Source of the DNA: an uncultured Bacteroidales bacterium
GTDB taxonomy: Bacteria > Bacteroidota > Bacteroidia > Bacteroidales > Bacteroidaceae
Direction of reading: 5' to 3'
Assembly: GCA_902776455.1 (NCBI GenBank)
Contig: CACYQI010000005.1
Location: 47,919-111,918 of the forward strand
DNA length: 64,000 bases
Shown here in pieces: positions 36,038 to 43,513 of the stretch (its first letter is position 1; each line of letters begins with the position of its first letter). A program made the translations under genes and the position numbers. The notes beneath the pieces are model-generated. The model saw only the letters and a program-made list of their open reading frames with translations, had not been told where the DNA came from and made no database searches.

Positions 36038-36275
36038 CAGCCGAAATTTACTTTATTTAAGTTTCGGGAGTTATAAGATGAAGTTAAAAAGGGAGTTAAG
36101 CGCTTTGCGCAGGAAGTTAAGCCAGCAAGCTGGCTGGACGACAGCTTCGGATGCTGGCTGCCTATATGGTATTGTCCTTTTATAACTTCCACGAGCGCAG
36201 CGAGTTTACTTCCACTTTAACTTCCACTTTAACTTCAGAAACTTCAGTTACTTTAAAATACATAAGATAAAAGAA

Positions 36276-37829
36276 ATGGCACAGCAAGAAGATGTATTCA
36301 AGAAAATCGTATCGCATTGCAAGGAGTACGGTTTCGTTTTCCCCTCAAGTGATATCTACGACGGCTTGGGCGCCGTCTATGACTACGGCCAGAACGGCGT
36401 AGAGCTGAAGAACAACATCAAGCAGTACTGGTGGCAGAGCATGGTGCTGCTGCACGAGAACATCGTGGGCATCGACGCCGCTATCTTCATGCACCCCACC
36501 ACTTGGAAGGCCAGCGGACACGTGGACGCCTTCAACGACCCCCTCATCGACAATCGCGACTCGAAGAAGCGCTATCGTGCCGATGTCCTCATCGAAGACC
36601 AGCTCGGCAAGTATGAGGATAAGATTCAGAAGGAGATAGAAAAGGCCCGCAAGCGCTTCGGCGACAAGTTCGACGAAGTACAGTTCCGCGCCACCAACGA
36701 GCGTGTGCTCGAGAACCAGGCTAAGTTCGACAACCTCCACCACCGCTACCAGGAGGCCATGAACGCCGCCGGAGGCATCGACCTCGAAGGCCTCAAGCAG
36801 ATCATCCTCGACGAGGAAATCGTCTGCCCCATCAGCGGTACACGCAACTGGACCGACGTCCGCCAGTTCAACCTCATGTTCAAGACCGAGATGGGCAGCA
36901 CCGCCGACGGCGCCTCCACCATCTACCTCCGCCCCGAAACGGCGCAAGGCATCTTCGTCAACTACCTCAACGTGCAGAAGACCGGCCGCATGAAGATTCC
37001 CTTCGGCATCGCACAGATAGGCAAAGCCTTCCGCAACGAAATCGTAGCACGCCAGTTCATCTTCCGCATGCGAGAGTTCGAACAGATGGAGATGCAGTTC
37101 TTCATCCAGCCCGGCACCGAGCTGGACTGGTTCGCCAAGTGGAAGGAAACACGCATGAAATGGCACCAGAACCTCGGCTTCGGCGCTGAGAACTACCGCT
37201 TCCACGACCACGACAAGCTCGCCCACTACGCCAACGCAGCCACCGACATCGAGTTCCGCATGCCCTTCGGCTTCAAGGAAGTGGAAGGCATACACAGCCG
37301 CACCGACTTCGACCTCTCGCAGCATGCCAAGTACAGCGGCAAGAAGATAGAGTACTTCGACCCCGACCGCAACGAAAGCTACACGCCGTATGTCATCGAG
37401 ACCTCCATCGGAGTGGACCGCATGTTCCTCTCCATCATGTGCCACAGCTACGAGGAACAGCAGCTGCCCGACGGACAGACACGCACCGTGCTGCACCTGC
37501 CCGCAGCCCTCGCACCGGTGAAGCTCGCCGTCTTCCCTCTCACAAAGAAGGACTGCATGCCCGAAAAGGCTCAGGAAATCATCAACGACCTGCGCTTCCA
37601 CTTCAATTGCAAGTACGAAGAAAAAGACCAGATAGGCAAGCGCTACCGCCGCATGGACGCCATAGGCTGCCCCTATTGCGTCACCGTCGATCAGCAGACG
37701 CTCGAAGACAACACGGTGACTCTCCGCGACCGCGACACGATGGAACAGCGCCGCGTCAATATCAGCGACTTGCGCAGCATCATCGAGGACAAGGTGAGCA
37801 TCACCTCTCTCCTCAAAAAACTGCTCTGA
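36276..37829 (+). CDS. glyS: glycyl-tRNA synthetase (homodimeric type)
   Basis: A 517-residue class II synthetase of the alpha2 (GlyQS) type used by Bacteroidota. The N-terminus has KKIVSHCKEYGFVFPSSDIY and GLGAVYDYGQNGVELKNNIK; motif 2 region is GIAQIGKAFRNEIVARQFIF with RMREFEQMEMQFF; motif 3 is ETSIGVDRMFLSIM; and the C-terminal anticodon-binding domain (about 415-517) begins LAPVKLAVFPLTKK. It charges tRNA-Gly. The FKBP-like lipoprotein starts 7 bases after the stop codon, so the two are one operon. Confidence 0.96.
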   Translation: MAQQEDVFKKIVSHCKEYGFVFPSSDIYDGLGAVYDYGQNGVELKNNIKQYWWQSMVLLHENIVGIDAAIFMHPTTWKASGHVDAFNDPLIDNRDSKKRYRADVLIEDQLGKYEDKIQKEIEKARKRFGDKFDEVQFRATNERVLENQAKFDNLHHRYQEAMNAAGGIDLEGLKQIILDEEIVCPISGTRNWTDVRQFNLMFKTEMGSTADGASTIYLRPETAQGIFVNYLNVQKTGRMKIPFGIAQIGKAFRNEIVARQFIFRMREFEQMEMQFFIQPGTELDWFAKWKETRMKWHQNLGFGAENYRFHDHDKLAHYANAATDIEFRMPFGFKEVEGIHSRTDFDLSQHAKYSGKKIEYFDPDRNESYTPYVIETSIGVDRMFLSIMCHSYEEQQLPDGQTRTVLHLPAALAPVKLAVFPLTKKDCMPEKAQEIINDLRFHFNCKYEEKDQIGKRYRRMDAIGCPYCVTVDQQTLEDNTVTLRDRDTMEQRRVNISDLRSIIEDKVSITSLLKKLL

Positions 37830-37836
37830 GAATAAG

Positions 37837-38484
37837 ATGAACCGCAAACTTTCAGCCATCCTCCTCTGCCCGCTGCTCCTCCTGGCCTCTTGCAAGGACA
37901 GCGACCGCAGCTACGATGTCCGCCACGACTGGCAGGCACGCAACGCCCAGTGGTTCGCCGAGGTGTACGACGCGGCACAGGCTTCCATAGCACAAGCCAA
38001 GGCACAATATGGCGGAGAATGGGAGAAGCACTGCGATTGGCGCGTCTATCGGACGTTGCTGAAAAGCCAGGACGTGCAGGGACCGGCTACCGACTACATC
38101 GTCTGCAAGATAAACGAGCGCGGCAACGGCGACTGGAGTCCGGCCTATACCGACAGCGTACGCCTCTACTACCGCGGCTGGATCATGGACGAAAACTATC
38201 CGGAAAGCAAGACAAACATGACCGTCTTCAGCCAAACCTACTACGGCGACTTCGACAAGACCACGGCGGCTCCTATCGCCATGCCTGTCCTGAGCACCGT
38301 AGAAGGCTTTATGACCGCCGTACAGTACATGGTCAAAGGCGACGACTGGCTGGTCTATATCCCTCAGCAACTGGCATATAAGGACTTGGCTTCCGATGCC
38401 ATCCCTGCCTACAGCACGTTGCTCTACCACCTCCGCATAGAGCTTGTACACAAGAGCGGCACAGGCATGTCCGAGTGGAGATAA
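37837..38484 (+). CDS. FKBP-type peptidyl-prolyl isomerase lipoprotein
   Basis: A 215-residue protein with signal peptide and lipobox LLASC (MNRKLSAILLCPLLLLASC, Cys19). The C-terminal half is FKBP-like: DSVRLYYRGWIMD, VEGFMTAVQYMVKGDDWLVYIPQQLAY and STLLYHLRIELV (about 106-205). Several FKBP pocket aromatics remain (Tyr, Trp, Tyr), so isomerase activity is possible but not certain. Cell-envelope folding factor by family. Bacteroidales often carry it directly after glyS. Confidence 0.87.
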   Translation: MNRKLSAILLCPLLLLASCKDSDRSYDVRHDWQARNAQWFAEVYDAAQASIAQAKAQYGGEWEKHCDWRVYRTLLKSQDVQGPATDYIVCKINERGNGDWSPAYTDSVRLYYRGWIMDENYPESKTNMTVFSQTYYGDFDKTTAAPIAMPVLSTVEGFMTAVQYMVKGDDWLVYIPQQLAYKDLASDAIPAYSTLLYHLRIELVHKSGTGMSEWR

Positions 38485-38630
38485 CGGCATTTACCATTTA
38501 GCCATTCAGTCATTTACCATTTAACCATTTAGCCATTTGCCATTTATTACTACCCTGCGCAACAATAGCCACGGGTAAATAGAAAATGGTAAATGGCTAA
38601 ATGGTTAAATGGTATATGTGCGATGGCGGA
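38485..38630. repeat. AAATGGTAAATGGC-type repeats
   Basis: ACCATTTAACCATTTAGCCA-type units (38495-38545) face their inverse AAATGGTAAATGGCTAAATG (38583-38612). Together they form a large AT-rich hairpin between the convergent FKBP and tyrA genes and may act as a terminator. Confidence 0.75.
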
Positions 38631-39404
38631 TTACCTAATGTTGCCTCGAATCTTAGTCAAGTAAGCGTTGAGCGCCTCCTCGTCGCGGTTGTCGATAATC
38701 TGTATTAAATCTTTCAGTTCGGAGCGAATGCCTTCGACGTGTGCCTTGGTGCGAGGGTTGAAGAGTATCTCGCGCAGCAGCGTGTCGTCCTCGCTTAGGA
38801 CGCCTTTCGCTATTGTCAGATGGCGCTTGAACGTCGTGCCGGGAGCGTCCTGATGCTTCATTACGGCCGAGAAGACAAAGGTGCTCACGAAGGGTACCGA
38901 CAGGCTGTAGGCCATCGCCTCGTCGTGTTCGTCGAAGCTGTACTCGTGGACATTCAGCCCGAGACGGCGGTAGAGGTCGAGGAAAAAGATGCGTCCCATG
39001 TAGTCGCCCTCGTTGATGACGATGGCATTCTCCGAGGAGAGTGCCCCGAGGTTGGCAAACGTGGGGCCGAACATCGGGTGCGTCGAGACGTAGCGTCGGC
39101 CGGTCTGCTCGTAGAAGTCCTTCAGGCCGGTCTTCACCGAAGAGATGTCCGAGATGATGCAGTCCGAGGGGAGATAGGGGATGACCTGCCGGAAGACGTC
39201 GGTGGTGTACTTCAGTGTGACGGCGTTGATGACGAGTTCCGGGCGGAAATCGCGTATCTCGTCGAGCGTTGTGAAACGTTGCGTGTTGTAGAGAAAACGC
39301 ATTCGGCGCGCATCAATCTCATAGACGGCGCACTCATGATCGAAGGAAAGGACGTCGGTAAAGAAGCTTCCCATCTTGCCGGCGCCAAGGATAAGGATTC
39401 TCAT
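38631..39404 (-). CDS. tyrA: prephenate dehydrogenase
   Basis: A 257-residue NAD(P)-dependent enzyme: Rossmann start MRILILGAGKMGSFFTDVLS, substrate/cofactor segments DISSVKTGLKDFYEQ and YVSTHPMFGPTFANL, and DEHDEAMAYSLSVPFVSTFV. It oxidatively decarboxylates prephenate to 4-hydroxyphenylpyruvate. I start at 39402-39404 (MRILIL); the longer frame beginning MVNPKM uses an ATG that belongs to the AAATGGTAAAT repeat. Last gene of the aromatic operon; no chorismate mutase domain, which sits on the gene upstream. Confidence 0.92.
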   Translation of the reverse strand: MRILILGAGKMGSFFTDVLSFDHECAVYEIDARRMRFLYNTQRFTTLDEIRDFRPELVINAVTLKYTTDVFRQVIPYLPSDCIISDISSVKTGLKDFYEQTGRRYVSTHPMFGPTFANLGALSSENAIVINEGDYMGRIFFLDLYRRLGLNVHEYSFDEHDEAMAYSLSVPFVSTFVFSAVMKHQDAPGTTFKRHLTIAKGVLSEDDTLLREILFNPRTKAHVEGIRSELKDLIQIIDNRDEEALNAYLTKIRGNIR

Positions 39405-39531
39405 CTTAGGATTTACCATTTAATCATTTACCATTTACCATTTACCATTTGCTGTTTTACCATTTGGCCATCTCCATTTCGCTTGTCTTTCAGATGCAAT
39501 TAAATGGTAAATGGCTAAATGGTAAATGCTT
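39405..39531. repeat. AAATGGTAAATGGC-type repeats inside the aromatic operon
   Basis: Second field of the same AT-rich family as 38485-38630: TTACCATTTAATCATTTACC at 39412-39445 and its inverse at 39500-39527, filling the space between the DAHP synthase/chorismate mutase gene and tyrA. Confidence 0.75.
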
Positions 39532-40596
39532 TTACTTGTTGATTATCTCCATTTGCTGGCGGACGCTCTCTTCGTGAATGTGCTCGAAGATGTTCTTGAT
39601 GCATTGCGTGTCGATGCCGAGCAGCGAACCTTGTGCACCCCGCTTGTCGAGTATCTCGCTGTAGCGGCGTGTCTGCACGATGGTCATGCCGCTCTCCTTC
39701 TTGTATTCGCCGATGCTGCGGCACACCTTCATGCGCTTGGCGAGCAAGTCGATGAGTTCGTTGTCGAGTTCGTCTATTTCCTGTCGGAGGCCTTTGAGTC
39801 GGTCGGGATGCTCCGAGGTGTCGCGGAAGACGAGGCGCGACACGATGAAGTCGAGCACTTCGGGTGTCACCTGTTGCGAAGCGTCGCTCCATGCCTTGTC
39901 GGGGTCGCAGTGGCTCTCCACGATGAGGCCGTCGAAGCCCAGGTCCATCGCTTCCTGGCAGAGCGAAGCAATCAGGTCGCGTCGGCCGCTGATGTGGCTC
40001 GGGTCGCACACGATGGGCAGCAGCGGCAGCCGGCGCTTCAGCTCGATGGGAATCTGCCACATCGGTTCGTTGCGGTACAGCTTCTTCTCGTAGCTGCTGA
40101 AGCCCCTGTGGATGGCGCCAAGCTTCTGTATGCCAGCACCGTTGATGCGCTCCAATGCGCCTATCCAAAGCTCGATGTCGGGGTTCACGGGGTTCTTGAC
40201 GAGGACCGTCGTGTCGGTGCCTCTCAGCGCGTCGGCAAGGGCTTGCACGGCAAAGGGGTTGGCCGTGGTGCGTGCTCCTACCCAGAGGATGTCGATGCCA
40301 TACTTGAGGGCCAGCTCCACGTGCTCAGGCGTTGCTACTTCCGTGGCTGTGAGCATGCCCGTCTCCTTCTTCACGTTTTCCATCCAGGGGAGTGCCGGTT
40401 CGCCGTGACCTTCGAAGCCTCCGGGCTTCGTGCGCGGCTTCCACACTCCTGCACGGAAGATGTGGCAGCCTTTGCCAGCCAGCTGCTTGGCGGTCGTCAT
40501 CACTTGTTCTTCTGTCTCGGCACTGCAAGGACCGGCGATGATGAAGGCACGTTCCTGGTCGCTTGGCAGGTTCAGGGGGGTCAGATTCAGTTCCAT
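39532..40596 (-). CDS. bifunctional DAHP synthase / chorismate mutase
   Basis: A 354-residue fusion. Residues about 1-255 are a type I-beta DAHP synthase: RAFIIAGPCSAETEEQVMTT, FRAGVWKPRTKPGGFEG, LKYGIDILWVGARTTANPFA, LVKNPVNPDIELW and LPIVCDPSHISGRRDLI. Residues about 265-350 are an AroQ chorismate mutase: RLKGLRQEIDELDNELIDLL and the RYSEILDKR end. It supplies the first shikimate step and the chorismate-to-prephenate step, with pheA and tyrA as neighbours. The fusion is typical of Bacteroidales and allows feedback by prephenate. 90% of the operon enzymes needed for Phe and Tyr from chorismate are therefore in one transcript. Confidence 0.94.
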   Translation of the reverse strand: MELNLTPLNLPSDQERAFIIAGPCSAETEEQVMTTAKQLAGKGCHIFRAGVWKPRTKPGGFEGHGEPALPWMENVKKETGMLTATEVATPEHVELALKYGIDILWVGARTTANPFAVQALADALRGTDTTVLVKNPVNPDIELWIGALERINGAGIQKLGAIHRGFSSYEKKLYRNEPMWQIPIELKRRLPLLPIVCDPSHISGRRDLIASLCQEAMDLGFDGLIVESHCDPDKAWSDASQQVTPEVLDFIVSRLVFRDTSEHPDRLKGLRQEIDELDNELIDLLAKRMKVCRSIGEYKKESGMTIVQTRRYSEILDKRGAQGSLLGIDTQCIKNIFEHIHEESVRQQMEIINK

Positions 40597-40674
40597 ATCG
40601 TTTTTCTTTGTTTCGTTATTTCGTTATTACGTTATGTCGTTATCACGATGATTTTATGTCGTTTCACGATGATT
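40597..40674. repeat. CGTTATTACGTTAT-type repeats inside the aromatic operon
   Basis: TTTCGTTATTACGTTATGTC-type units between the aminotransferase and DAHP synthase genes; the same family lies at 29414-29465 upstream of gldN. Confidence 0.75.
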
Positions 40675-41982
40675 CTATTTCGTTGAGACGTCCTGTCCCA
40701 TTAGCTTCTTTACTCTTCGCAAGGCTTCGTCCAGCTTCTCCTCCTTCGCGCAGAGGCTGATGCGGACGTAGCGCTCGCCGTTGCTGCCGAAGATGAAGCC
40801 GGGCGTGATGAACACCCTTGCCTCGTGAAGCACGCGCTCCGTCAGCTCTTCTACATTATTATAAGTGTCGGGGATGCGTCCCCAAAGGAACATGCCCGTT
40901 TGCTGCGGGTCGAACTGGCAGCCAAGGACTTGCATGATTTCCTCCGCATAGCGGCGGCGTGGCGCGTAGGTCTCGACGTTGGCCTGCAGGTGCCATTGCT
41001 CCGAGTTGTCGTATGCCTTGGCAGCAGCCAGCTGGATGGCGCGGAAAGTGCCGCTGTCGATGTTCGACTTCACCTTCAGTATCCACTGGACGAACTGCTT
41101 GTTGCTGGCAAGCATGCCTACGCGCCAGCCCGGCATGTTGTGGCTCTTCGACATCGAATTGAACTCGATGCAGCACTCCTTGGCACGCGGCACTTGGAGA
41201 ATGGAAAGGAGACCAAGACCCTCCCCCAACCCTTCCCTTGCAGGGAGGGGAGCAGATAGTTCTTCTGCTGAAAAAGTAACTTCTCCCATCCCTGCAAGGG
41301 AGGGGTTGGGGGTGGGGGTGGGTCCGTTGGGTCTTATGAAGCTGTAGGGATTGTCGTTCACCACGATGATGCCGTGGCGCAAGGCGAAATCGACGAGCCG
41401 CTCGTAGGTCTCGCGTCTTGCCCTTGCTCCAGTCGGCATGTTCGGGTAGTTCGTCCAAAGGAGCTTCACGCGGCTGAGGTCCATCTTTTCGAGTTGTTCG
41501 AAGTCCGGCTGCCAGTCATTCTCGGGCAGAAGGTCGTAGTTGACAATCTTTGCGCCGAGCAGCTTGGAGAGACTCGTATAGGTGGGATAGCCCGGATTGG
41601 GCACAAGCACCTCATCGCCGGGGTTGACGAAGGCCAGAGTGACATGCAGGATGCCCTCCTTGCTGCCAATGAGCGGCTGTATCTCGGTGCTCGGATCAAG
41701 CTCTACACCATACCAGCGTTTGTAGAAACGCGCCATAGCGGAGCGCAACTCGGGGATGCCTACAGTAGGCTGATAGCCGTGGGCCGTGGGCTTTTGGGCT
41801 TCCTCGCAGAGCGTCTCGACGGTTTCCGGCGAAGGCGGCATGTCGGGGCTTCCGATGGCGAGGCTGATGATGTCCTTCCCTTCGGCGTTCATGGCTGCCA
41901 CTTCCTTCAGCTTGCGACTGAAATAATACTCTGTTACGTCGGCCAGCCTGTCAGCAGGCCTGAAGTTCAATTCATAGTTCAT
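40675..41982 (-). CDS. class I/II PLP aminotransferase of the aromatic operon, with repeat insertion
   Basis: A 435-residue fold-type I enzyme: LVPNPGYPTYTSLSKLLGAK, LLWTNYPNMPTGARA, VVNDNPYSFI, and the PLP lysine in FNSMSKSHNMPGWRVGMLAS. By position it transaminates phenylpyruvate and 4-hydroxyphenylpyruvate, although the sequence is also close to the LL-diaminopimelate/aspartate group. Residues about 222-260, between YSFIRPNG and the IEFNSMSK motif, are encoded by two facing CCCTCCC...GGGAGGGG elements (about 41208-41325), an in-frame insertion of an intergenic repeat; normal family length is nearer 395-400. The start ATGAACTATGAATTGAAC itself lies in an AATTCATAGTTCAT repeat. Confidence 0.88.
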   Translation of the reverse strand: MNYELNFRPADRLADVTEYYFSRKLKEVAAMNAEGKDIISLAIGSPDMPPSPETVETLCEEAQKPTAHGYQPTVGIPELRSAMARFYKRWYGVELDPSTEIQPLIGSKEGILHVTLAFVNPGDEVLVPNPGYPTYTSLSKLLGAKIVNYDLLPENDWQPDFEQLEKMDLSRVKLLWTNYPNMPTGARARRETYERLVDFALRHGIIVVNDNPYSFIRPNGPTPTPNPSLAGMGEVTFSAEELSAPLPAREGLGEGLGLLSILQVPRAKECCIEFNSMSKSHNMPGWRVGMLASNKQFVQWILKVKSNIDSGTFRAIQLAAAKAYDNSEQWHLQANVETYAPRRRYAEEIMQVLGCQFDPQQTGMFLWGRIPDTYNNVEELTERVLHEARVFITPGFIFGSNGERYVRISLCAKEEKLDEALRRVKKLMGQDVSTK

Positions 41983-42199
41983 AATACTCAATTCATTTAT
42001 GTTTCGGGAGTTCTTCGTTGCGGTCTGTAAGGTTCGGGCCGCGTGTACGATAGCATTTCACTACTTCCGAAGTTGAGTTGTTTCATTAGTCTTGTTGCCG
42101 GAGATATGCTGTTATGTTCGTTGCTCCTACATGTAGGAGTGATTGCTCCTTCATGTAAGAGCAATTGCTCCTTCATGTAGGAGCAAAGGACCTCCTTGG
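41983..42199. repeat. 22-base palindromic tandem repeat between pheA and the aminotransferase
   Basis: Three exactly adjacent 22-base units at 42121-42142, 42143-42164 and 42165-42186, each a near-palindrome TTGCTCC-TACATGTA-GGAGCAA. They start 14 bases after the pheA stop codon. The remaining part up to 41983 is non-coding with an AATTCATTTATG repeat at the aminotransferase start. Confidence 0.85.
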
Positions 42200-43033
42200 T
42201 TATACATGCATTCCATATGTGCCAAGTTGCTTGAGTTCGCGAGTTAGGGGAGTGATGGCATTGAGTGCCTGCCGGTAGCGTCGCTCGTCGCCGAAGGTGA
42301 GGTCGATGTAGAACATGTACTGCCACTCCTGCCCGATGATGGGCAGACTCTGTATTTTTGTCAGGTTGAGCTTGTAGAAGGAGAGGACCGACAGGATGGC
42401 GCTCAGGCTGCCTTCCTCGTGGGGGAGGGTGAAGACGAGGCTCGCCTTGTTGATGGAGCCTCTGCTTCTGATGGCCGTAGCCTTCTCGGGGTGAGCCAGG
42501 ACGAGGAAGCGCGTGAAGTTGTGCTTGTTCGTCTCGATGCCATCTTGCAGCACCTTCATGCAGTAGATGTCGGCAGCGTCGCGGTGGCAGATAGCGGCGT
42601 GTCCGTGTCTTTGCTCGCGGCTGATGTCGGCTGCAGCACCTGCCGTGTCGGTCGTTTCCACTATCTTCAGCCCCGGGTGTCGCGAGAGGAACTGGCGGCA
42701 CTGCATGAGTGCGACGGGATGGGAGTTCACCTCCTTGATGTCCTCCCAACTCTCATCGGGCAGACACATGATGCTGTGCTTGATGCGTAGCTTGTGCTCG
42801 CCAACGATGGTCATGCCGCTGTCGCGCAGCAGTTCGTAGTTGTGGAGCAGGCTGCCGGCTATGGTGTTCTCTATGGCCATGATGCCCAGCATGTCTGTCT
42901 CCGCTTTGAGTCGGTCGAACATCTCCTCGAAGGTGTCGCAGCAGACCAGCCGCACCTCTTCTCCCTCGAAGAAGCGATGGGCTGCAATGTCGTGGAAACT
43001 GCCCTCGATGCCTTGTATTGCAATCTGTTTCAT
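42200..43033 (-). CDS. pheA: prephenate dehydratase with ACT domain
   Basis: A 277-residue protein. Catalytic region: MKQIAIQGIEGSFHDIAAHR at the start, GIMAIENTIAGSLLHNYELL, and the TRF catalytic motif in NKHNFTRFLVLA (about 170-181). The ACT domain follows (about 195-275): HEEGSLSAILSVLSFYKLNL with KIQSLPIIGQEWQYMFYIDL, where the usual ESRP phenylalanine-binding motif reads QSLP, as is common in Bacteroidales. It makes phenylpyruvate from prephenate. I use the inner start 43031-43033; an ATG 12 bases earlier directly follows a GGAGAGGGG repeat. First structural gene behind the attenuator. Confidence 0.92.
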   Translation of the reverse strand: MKQIAIQGIEGSFHDIAAHRFFEGEEVRLVCCDTFEEMFDRLKAETDMLGIMAIENTIAGSLLHNYELLRDSGMTIVGEHKLRIKHSIMCLPDESWEDIKEVNSHPVALMQCRQFLSRHPGLKIVETTDTAGAAADISREQRHGHAAICHRDAADIYCMKVLQDGIETNKHNFTRFLVLAHPEKATAIRSRGSINKASLVFTLPHEEGSLSAILSVLSFYKLNLTKIQSLPIIGQEWQYMFYIDLTFGDERRYRQALNAITPLTRELKQLGTYGMHV

Positions 43034-43134
43034 CGTTTTAATCATGCCCCCTCTCCGTTCCCCCTTTTGGGGAGTACCTTGTCGCTCCGAAGCTCTCCCC
43101 CAAAGAGGGAGCGGGGAGGGGGCTATTAAATTAA

Positions 43135-43164
43135 AAGTCCCGCTTCACTATGTGAGCGGGACTT
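43135..43164 (-). terminator. attenuator terminator hairpin upstream of pheA
   Basis: On the transcript AAGUCCCGCU-CAC, loop AUA, GUG-A-AGCGGGACUU: thirteen pairs with one bulge, then UUUAAUUUAA. The 5' arm can instead pair with the upstream copy GUGAAGCGGG at 43213-43224, which sits directly after the leader peptide stop codon. Confidence 0.85.
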
Positions 43165-43225
43165 CCTTTTTATCTTGTTTGTTACCTTATACCTTATTTA
43201 TATATATACGACGACCCGCTTCACC

Positions 43226-43285
43226 TTATTCGCTAAAGTAAAAGTAATAATAGAAGCCGAAGTAAAACTTGTTGCTGTGAGTCAT
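43226..43285 (-). CDS. Phe/Tyr-rich leader peptide of the pheA operon attenuator
   Basis: A 19-codon frame, MTHSNKFYFGFYYYFYFSE, with five Phe and five Tyr codons in eleven consecutive positions. It lies between a perfect TATCTTTG promoter box (transcript start near 43360) and a strong terminator, upstream of pheA, aminotransferase, DAHP synthase/chorismate mutase and tyrA, which together make phenylalanine and tyrosine. The UAA stop is immediately followed by GGUGAAGCGGG, a near copy of the terminator 3' arm. A ribosome stalled for lack of charged tRNA-Phe or tRNA-Tyr would leave that strand free to pair with the terminator 5' arm (antitermination); a ribosome that reaches the stop would cover it. 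The arrangement is read directly from the sequence; in vivo function is inference from the enterobacterial pheA/trp paradigm. Confidence 0.88.
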   Translation of the reverse strand: MTHSNKFYFGFYYYFYFSE

Positions 43286-43365
43286 CGCGTTATTCTCTGT
43301 TTCTGATTTGCTGTTTCGGAGTTTCTTGTCTGTCCCGATTCCTTGTTTTCTTTCGTTTTGCGATG

Positions 43366-43373
43366 CAAAGATA
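43366..43373 (-). promoter_or_regulatory. promoter -7 box for the attenuated aromatic operon
   Basis: Minus-strand TATCTTTG followed by CATCG. A TTGG lies 19 bases upstream of it, the usual spacing to a -33 element. It gives a leader of about 325 bases before pheA. Confidence 0.75.
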
Positions 43374-43440
43374 TGCCTTTTCTTTCATTCTGCCAAGAAA
43401 AAGGCAAATTATTTTATCAAAATGTAGAAAAAACAAAGAA

Positions 43441-43480
43441 AAGCACAGAGACAGGCGAATGTCCGCCTGCCCCTGTGCTT
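43441..43480 (-). terminator. terminator after the small peptide gene
   Basis: Arms AAGCACAG-CAGGCG and CGCCTG-CTGTGCTT with a 3-by-3 internal loop, followed on the minus strand by TTCTTTGTTTTTTC. It ends the surface-protein transcript before the aromatic operon promoter. Confidence 0.8.
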
Positions 43481-43513
43481 CAATCTTCCTCCCCTAAAGG
43501 GAGCAAAGGCTCT

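Larger units (their letters stand above)
35885..36275. other. divergent promoter region and long structured glyS leader
   Basis: It holds a minus-strand box for the lipoprotein gene and a plus-strand TATCTTTG box (36030-36037) for glyS. The implied glyS leader is about 230 bases and contains strong stems: CCAGC-AA-GCTGG near 36122-36133 and a long-range pairing of GGGAGTTATAA (about 36066-36076) with TTATAACTTCC (36180-36190). ACTTCCACTTTA tandem words follow (36208-36235). A 35-codon frame lies at 36078-36185. Confidence 0.6.
43034..43513. other. attenuator leader region of the aromatic operon
   Basis: Contents on the minus strand in order: terminator of the surface-protein transcript (43480-43441), promoter (43373-43366), leader peptide frame (43285-43226), antiterminator strand (43225-43213), terminator hairpin (43164-43135), and a CCCTCCCCG-type repeat (43126-43048) just before pheA. 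Confidence 0.8.

Noticed and set aside
36078-36185. Glycine attenuation leader peptide for glyS
   Set aside because: The 35-codon frame has only three scattered Gly codons, and no terminator/antiterminator pair is visible after it. T-box features are also absent.
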